Positions 18,021-23,043 of a stretch of DNA of 23,043 nt are shown piece after piece. This DNA comes from Coptodactyla brooksi (lineage: Eukaryota; Arthropoda; Insecta; Coleoptera; Scarabaeidae). The notes beneath the pieces are model-generated. The model did not search any database and had not been told where the DNA came from. It saw only the letters and a program-made list of their open reading frames with translations. Positions within the stretch are counted from its first letter, which is position 1. Every line of letters begins with the position of its first letter. The position numbers and the translations under genes were made by a program. The DNA is taken from the NCBI GenBank assembly GCA_033557675.1, contig JAWQRM010000407.1, positions 1 through 23,043 of the forward strand, written 5' to 3'.

Positions 18021-18724
18021 CGACCCTTGCCTCGCCAACTCATCATCCGCACGATGCAGATCCTCCAACGTCACCAGCGCGTCGACGGCCACGAGGAAAC
18101 GAGACCATAACTCTTCCTTCCATCTGTTGTCCAACAATTCCTAATGCCAAATGCATTCTTAGCATTTTTGAAGACCTGCAACCTAGCCTTCGTGAGCGAT
18201 TCCGTCAACATACAATTCGTGCCCTTAAGCAGCCTTTTGTGCCTCCAAATAACGTCTCGGTTGGAATATGTAATGAACTGCACTATAATAGGTCTAGGTT
18301 TAGGCCTCTCGCGGCCTGGTCTACCAATCCTGCGACACCGGTTAATCATAGATACCGAGAAACTGAATCCGTCGATGTTCATGCGAGTTATAAAGTCTGA
18401 GACAACCGAGAGACAATCCTCAGATCCTTCTGCTTCGGAAATTCCATGCAGAAAGATGCAATTGCGCGTGGAATAAGCCTCCAAATCATCGATCCTGCGA
18501 GCCGTAATCTTTAAGGTGTCCTTAACCTCGGCAAGAGCTGCACGGAAAGTTCCAGAAAAGATCTTTATACCACTTGCAACGCTCAGTAATTCAGGATCAA
18601 CAGGGCCGGCGCTGGAGGAGGACTCCACAGTACGCCGTAAGCGGTCGTTCAGTGCCTCAACGGGATTCAGAAACGATGCCTCAAGGGCATAAATGCGTTT
18701 AGTGGCACAATTATCCATTATCAT
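18020..18724 (-). pseudogene. LINE ORF1 (RNA-binding protein), fused to RT by deletion
   Basis: ORF1-type RNA-binding protein of a non-LTR element. I chose the start at 18724 (MIMDNCATKRIYALEASF); the open frame continues 46 codons upstream as a hydrophobic stretch that looks like non-coding leader read through. The middle part may form a coiled coil (LNDRLRRTVESSSS, then TLKITARRIDDLEAYSTRN). An RRM-like region follows: CIFLHGISEAEGSEDC and NRCRRIGRPGRERPKPRP. The C-terminal domain shows IIVQFITYSNRDVIWRHKRL, LTESLTKARLQVFKNAKNAF and NCWTTDGR. A frameshift near 18125 leads to LVTLEDLHRADDELARQ, ending at about 18027. Directly after this, reverse transcriptase sequence begins (about 18013). 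Domain order resembles L1-type ORF1 proteins. Confidence 0.75.
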
Positions 18725-19060
18725 ATAGTAAAGTAATGGCACTGGCGCAACAAGTGTATTACCAAACTTAAATAAGAGAAGTGCCACTATCAGCAAGAGA
18801 GACGTAAATAGAAATGCATAAACAACAAAAATAATAAGGGAAAGAAATACGCTTCTCGTCACAGTGCCCGTTGTGACGAGTGAAAAATTTTACATACACA
18901 GGTGTGGGCAACGAAAGGGTACAAGCAGTGATATAAGAAGAAAGTAAAGGATTTGCTAGATTAGGAGTGACACGGCTCAAGACTATGTACCAGCTCAAAA
19001 CCTTATGCCAACAAGATAAATGCCACAGGCGTAAAAAAAACTTGAGGCACATTTGGTAAT
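18725..19060 (-). other. Probable LINE 5' leader
   Basis: Sequence upstream of the LINE ORF1 start shows no separate gene. Minus-strand open stretches covering it (18725-18862 and 18768-19052) are rich in Leu, Ser and Cys with no motif. I take it as the 5' untranslated part of the LINE, but the true 5' end is not marked by any visible target duplication. Confidence 0.35.
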
Positions 19061-20179
19061 CGTTAAAAGTGCCAAAATAGGCTTAAATCGCTAACCTCGA
19101 GTAACGTGCCACTTACCCTTGGAATCTACTGATTTCCATTGATAATTATATATAAAACACTCCTTCACACAGTCCAGAAAAATCACTTAAACGAACAATT
19201 ATAGGAGGAACACACTATCGCTGGTTACGCACTATCCATTTTACGCACTGATTACAATTTATTTGATTTAACCTATAATTAAATGTTATCACCACATCAC
19301 CAAAACAAAAAATTAACGAACTTCTTTATTATTAAAAAAAAATAATTTAAATTGCCGGTTCAACAATATAATTTACAAATTGTTATTCACAGTAGTGAAA
19401 AGTTCCCAAGATATAATGACAAAATTTGCTTAAGTAGAAATAAGCAGAAATAAATAAGCTTAAGTAGTTCTGTGGTTGATTGATGTGGTGATTAATATAG
19501 TTCATTGCAGAAATATCATTAATTTTTAATTATTATTAAACTTTTGTGTTGGTTGATGACCTTGTTTCGTCTCAATGATGCATTGTTGTTGTATTACAAT
19601 ATATTATTAAACTATGCGACAGTTACTAACATGCTTGCAGTTGTTAATATTTTGCAAAAACGTCATTGATGTTGTAATGGTGTGCTCTTTCATGGTTCTT
19701 TACCATTCTCCACAAAGAACGCTTCTTGGAGGAGAGCAGTTTCTTACAAATGAAGGCGAATCGACAGCAATTCGTAAACCTTTGCTCTTTCGTTTTGAAA
19801 GGGTTACTAAGGTTTAGAAACCCTTTTTAAACTGGAGATATCTGGAGTATGCTAGATTCAATTTGATGTTGACATGATACCTGCAGAATAGACAACACCT
19901 TCTAAATGCTATAAAAGGTATCCGACAGTTTTTTATTTCACATTGAATCATTTCGTAAATGAGTGGTAATCAAATTCATATGTCTGAGAGATTAAAGCAC
20001 AAAACTTTCTTAGCTAGGAGTATGGAACAGAAAACGCAGTAGGTGCATTGTACTTTCGTCGAATAAAATGAACGCATCCGCTACACGTTTTATTTATGAC
20101 AACGTCCGGCCTCATAGTAATATTATTCTCGCTTTTATTGCCGTTATGTCCGTAGTAAGAGTCTGTATCTCACGTCGGA
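19061..20179. other. Unassigned AT-rich DNA
   Basis: No gene recognised. A 67-codon plus-strand frame (19614-19817, with LLGGEQFLTNEGESTAIRKP) has no known motif and is probably chance. Confidence 0.3.
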
Positions 20180-20537
20180 GTGCCGCGTCAGGTAGTTGAC
20201 AGATCGGTTGAACTCTGGATCAATTTATCAAATGCTAGCCTGAGAAAGCTGCGTATCTCATTTCCGAAAATTACATCTGTAGAAAAAGGTGGAAACAATA
20301 ATAATGAAAAAACGGATATTCTAAAACCACTGTCGTTAGAACTAACCAAGTATGCTACTAAAACGGAAAATTATAAAAATAATTAACCCCTCTACAGAAA
20401 GAATGGGAAACACAAATAAACAAGAAAGAAGTAACTCATTTAAAACAAAAGTACACAAAACTGTAACACCTCTCAAAACATTCGATTGTCACGCTGAAGA
20501 TTTAAAAGAAACAGGGCGATTTATTAAATACAAATAA
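20180..20537 (+). pseudogene. Unrecognised open stretch in two overlapping frames
   Basis: A 68-codon frame (20180-20386: SVELWINLSNASLRKLRISF, then VEKGGNNNNEKTDILK) ends at YKNN, and a second frame (from 20352) continues with PSTERMGNTNKQERSN, FKTKVHKTVTPLKTFDCH and EDLKETGRFIKYK to a stop at 20537. Together they give about 118 codons of polar, Lys/Asn/Thr-rich protein with one shift in a run of A and T. Composition is more protein-like than in the flanks. I do not recognise a family. It could be a decayed exon or transposon gag-like sequence, or pure chance in A-rich DNA. Confidence 0.25.
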
Positions 20538-21609
20538 ACCATCTCTCTTAATAAGAATATTAGCTATGAATCATAAATATGAATTATGATCTAACAAGAA
20601 TGCTTATAAAATTACCTAAAATTAACAGTTTGAAAAAATATCTTTAGACAAGTCATTAGATGTAGTTAATTGAAAAGATATATATATAATTATATCAATT
20701 ATCGCCATGCCTATACGGCATTATATTTCACCAGTGCTACAATTAATTCTGCCAATTTGTTCGATTACTCAATGTATAATTCTTCACTTAATTTTTGTTT
20801 TCTGGTGTATTGCATGTATATGTATTGCATGTATTATAGTAGAGAATTATAATTATTTGTATGCATAGTTACGTACAAAGTAAGTAGTCATTAAAATAAC
20901 TCCAGGTGCAAAGTATAGGTTTATACAAACCAGACTCCTCCAAACGTGATCGAAATACAGAGAATAGTATAACCTTTACGTAAAGGTGCGAAAGTGTTCG
21001 TATCACCCAGTAATTATTATGCTTCGAAATAATACTACTGTATCATTTTTTACGATTAGTATGAAACATAGACATTAACAGCGAATAAATTATGTGGTGG
21101 ATATACTGCAACTACAATACATTAGTTAGTACACAGCTAATAATCTAAGTATAGCAAAAAGTAATCTAGATACTAGCACAATATTATACAAGAAAGTTTG
21201 TCTATTAGCATAAATTTTATTCTACAATTTATTTGCATTGTTGTATGCTAATTATTCACTAGAAAATACCTTTTCATGGGTATGGGAATATAATTGATGA
21301 AAATGAACGTCTTCTTATAAAAATTCTAAGTACGAAACTAGAAACCAGTGATAAAAGATTATTCTATTTTCAAATATACTATAAGTCAAAAAGCTTACGT
21401 AATGGAAGGAAGGAGTCTAAAAATTTTATTTTTCCATTTCAATACGCTTGCCTTTACTCATAACACGTTTTTCAGACTTTTCAATTAACTTACTGATACC
21501 TCAGAAGATGAAACTTTTGATTTTGCCTTCAAACGATGACACAGGCATCAGTGATAAATTTCCTCTTACATACTTCCTTTTTGAATCCTTTTCATTTCCA
21601 TCTGTTCTC
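20538..21609. other. Unassigned AT-rich DNA
   Basis: No gene or element recognised. A short direct duplication (TGTATTGCATGTA twice) occurs at about 20807-20834. Confidence 0.3.
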
Positions 21610-22110
21610 TTACTCATCCCAGTACTGTGGAATCCTACTGTTACAGGAACATCCATATTTCAGTAGTTGAGAAACTGGTGTTGTAATTTTTCCAGCCTTA
21701 TGATAACTTGAACTTCTTGTGGGCGCTGTACCATTCTTATGCCACTGCATGAACCCTTGATTTGATTCAGATGATGAATGATAATCACAAGTTTCATCTC
21801 CCATGATAATCGGTTGAAAATTATCCATGTCCATTGTCGTTTCTACAGAGGGTTAAAATTCCGATAAATACACCCCGTGTTGTCGTTTTTGTGACAGCAC
21901 TGAGCTTTGCAATACTAAGATGGTCAAGGAGAAAATTGGGATTCGAAATGGAAATAGTTAATACTCTGAGAATTTCTAATGATGTCTGAGGATGTGCTCG
22001 CAACTGGCAGACCCGAGCATAAATCATGGCTTTTTCAGGACAAGAGATCTCTTCTAAAATGATTTGAGGTGCCTTATTTTGCAAGAGCTTGGCGACGGTG
22101 TGAAGTTTAG
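21610..22110 (-). pseudogene. mariner-like transposase fragment (second HTH to first Asp)
   Basis: On the minus strand, the frame from 22084 contains ISISNPNFLLDHLSIAKLSA, which fits the second helix-turn-helix of mariner-type transposases just before the usual SARWVP block. After a frame change, the frame from 21834 reads IIMGDETCDYHSSSESNQGF then MQWHKNGTAPTRSSSYHKAGKI. GDET followed by a variable stretch and QWH-K-G is the block around the first catalytic Asp (normally GDETW). The rest of the catalytic domain, with the second and third Asp, is missing. The protein differs clearly from the 1719-2412 mariner family. No terminal repeats were identified. Confidence 0.65.
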
Positions 22111-22993
22111 TTGTTTTCTCTCTATTGGCTGTTGTCTACCATATTGACCTATTTAACCGAAGATAGTGATGATCTCAGTGGCTAATAACACAATTCAAGC
22201 AAAACGTGGTTATGTATAGGGTATCAATTTCAAAACATTCGGTCTGGATAACTCGCAAGCTATCTACTAAAAATATCCAAATAAAGCTTTGCACACCCCT
22301 TACCACAACATTAAAATCTAAAATGGCACTATCCTCTGTGATATACCAAATTAAAGGCCGCAATGAATGCTGTACACCTATTTAAGAAAAATTTATATCA
22401 ATCAATTTGTTTTGGAATAAGTTCGAATTTATTGAAAATGTTGACACTTGTGAAATCTCTAAATTTAGTGCGTTTTGTTTTATTTTTAAAATCATTAAAA
22501 ATAATTGATTTTCATTTATTTTAAATAAATGCAAAATAACAACTTTCATTTAACGAATTGTTCGAAATATAATGATGCCAACTATTTTGTAAAGAATAAT
22601 ACAATCGGCTCTCGCATTTCGTCTTGTTATGATTCTACATTTCCTTATAATTCGGCGCCCAAGGTCTTCAATCATTGCAGGTTGTGTTTAGGAGATAATG
22701 GATTTTAAATGGCCCAAAAATATTCAACTCAATGTGGCTTTCAGGTTTCTTGTTCCGTATTTGACGAGCATTATTTCCTTACTTGTAGTAGACATGTTTC
22801 AGCTTTTCACAGTTTTGAAGGTTGATGTGGTGTTGTATTCTCTTGTATATAGTGGATTATTATTTTATTGTAGGAATTTAATAGGGTGAAATATGGGATG
22901 GGAACCTATACTAACCTGGATATTTATGGTAAAACTTTATGGGTTATTATGTTGAGTATCTACTTTTACTACCTTTTTTTAATATTATATACC

Positions 22994-22998
<5 letters not shown>
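22111..22998. other. Unassigned AT-rich DNA
   Basis: No gene recognised. A 63-codon plus-strand frame at 22698-22889 is hydrophobic (LVPYLTSIISLLVVDMFQLF) but short and without support from motif or context. Confidence 0.3.

Positions 22999-23030
<32 letters not shown>
22999..23030. repeat. (AT)16 microsatellite
   Basis: Uninterrupted alternating AT run of 32 bases near the window end. Confidence 0.95.
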
Positions 23031-23032
<2 letters not shown>

Positions 23033-23043
23033 CTATCTAAGAC

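Noticed and set aside
18144..18476. Plus-strand 110-codon open stretch
   Set aside because: Antisense shadow of LINE ORF1.
22698..22889. Hydrophobic 63-codon frame as a membrane protein
   Set aside because: Short, AT-rich, no motif, no splice or promoter context; hydrophobic frames are common by chance in T-rich DNA.
1..23043. CRISPR arrays, operons or other prokaryotic systems
   Set aside because: No regularly spaced repeats, no dense gene packing and no ribosome-binding-site pattern; element content is that of an animal genome.
1..23043. tRNA or rRNA genes
   Set aside because: A visual search for the TTCGAAT-type B box with an upstream partner found no stretch that folds as a cloverleaf, and no rRNA-like sequence was recognised.

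Overview
The window is AT-rich eukaryotic DNA, almost certainly from an arthropod and most probably an insect. I infer this from the mix of transposon families: irritans-type mariner, piggyBac-like, hAT, BEL/Pao, a LINE with an L1-like ORF1, and a Penelope-like element. No intact gene is visible, and I see no host gene, tRNA, rRNA or prokaryotic-type system. It reads as a graveyard of inserted and decaying mobile elements in AT-rich intergenic or intronic DNA.

Layout. 1-160: C-terminal tail of a Tc1/mariner (IS630-type) transposase. 250-1153: 3' half of a hAT transposase followed by its probable subterminal repeats and end. 1719-2412: an internally deleted mariner with both inverted terminal repeats. 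2413-4582: unassigned AT-rich DNA. 4583-6110 (minus) and 7487-9681 (plus): two damaged copies of one piggyBac-like family, lying head-to-head about 1.4 kb apart. 9682-13371: mostly unassigned, holding Penelope-type ribozyme remnants (11407-11492), a terminal-repeat-like sequence (about 12331-12351) and a perfect 20-bp palindrome (12550-12590). 13372-13440: another IS630-type transposase tail. About 13600-15400: RNase H and integrase end of a BEL/Pao retrotransposon. 16560-17400 (minus): 3' end of a Penelope-like element, with a GIY-YIG nuclease remnant followed by a terminal repeat carrying a complete hammerhead ribozyme fold. 17400-18724 (minus): a LINE in which ORF1 is joined to the reverse transcriptase with the endonuclease missing. 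20180-20537: an unrecognised open stretch in two frames. 21610-22110 (minus): a second, different mariner-like fragment.

The most interesting signal is the hammerhead ribozyme in the Penelope terminal repeat (minus strand, 16620-16662). It has all core nucleotides and complementary stems, a TATA-like box upstream, and degraded copies in both orientations near 11.4 kb. Ribozymes of this type are known from Penelope-like elements as a class, so this is probably a new member of a known phenomenon rather than a new system. The coding parts of all elements carry stops, frameshifts, deletions or lost catalytic residues, so none looks autonomous.
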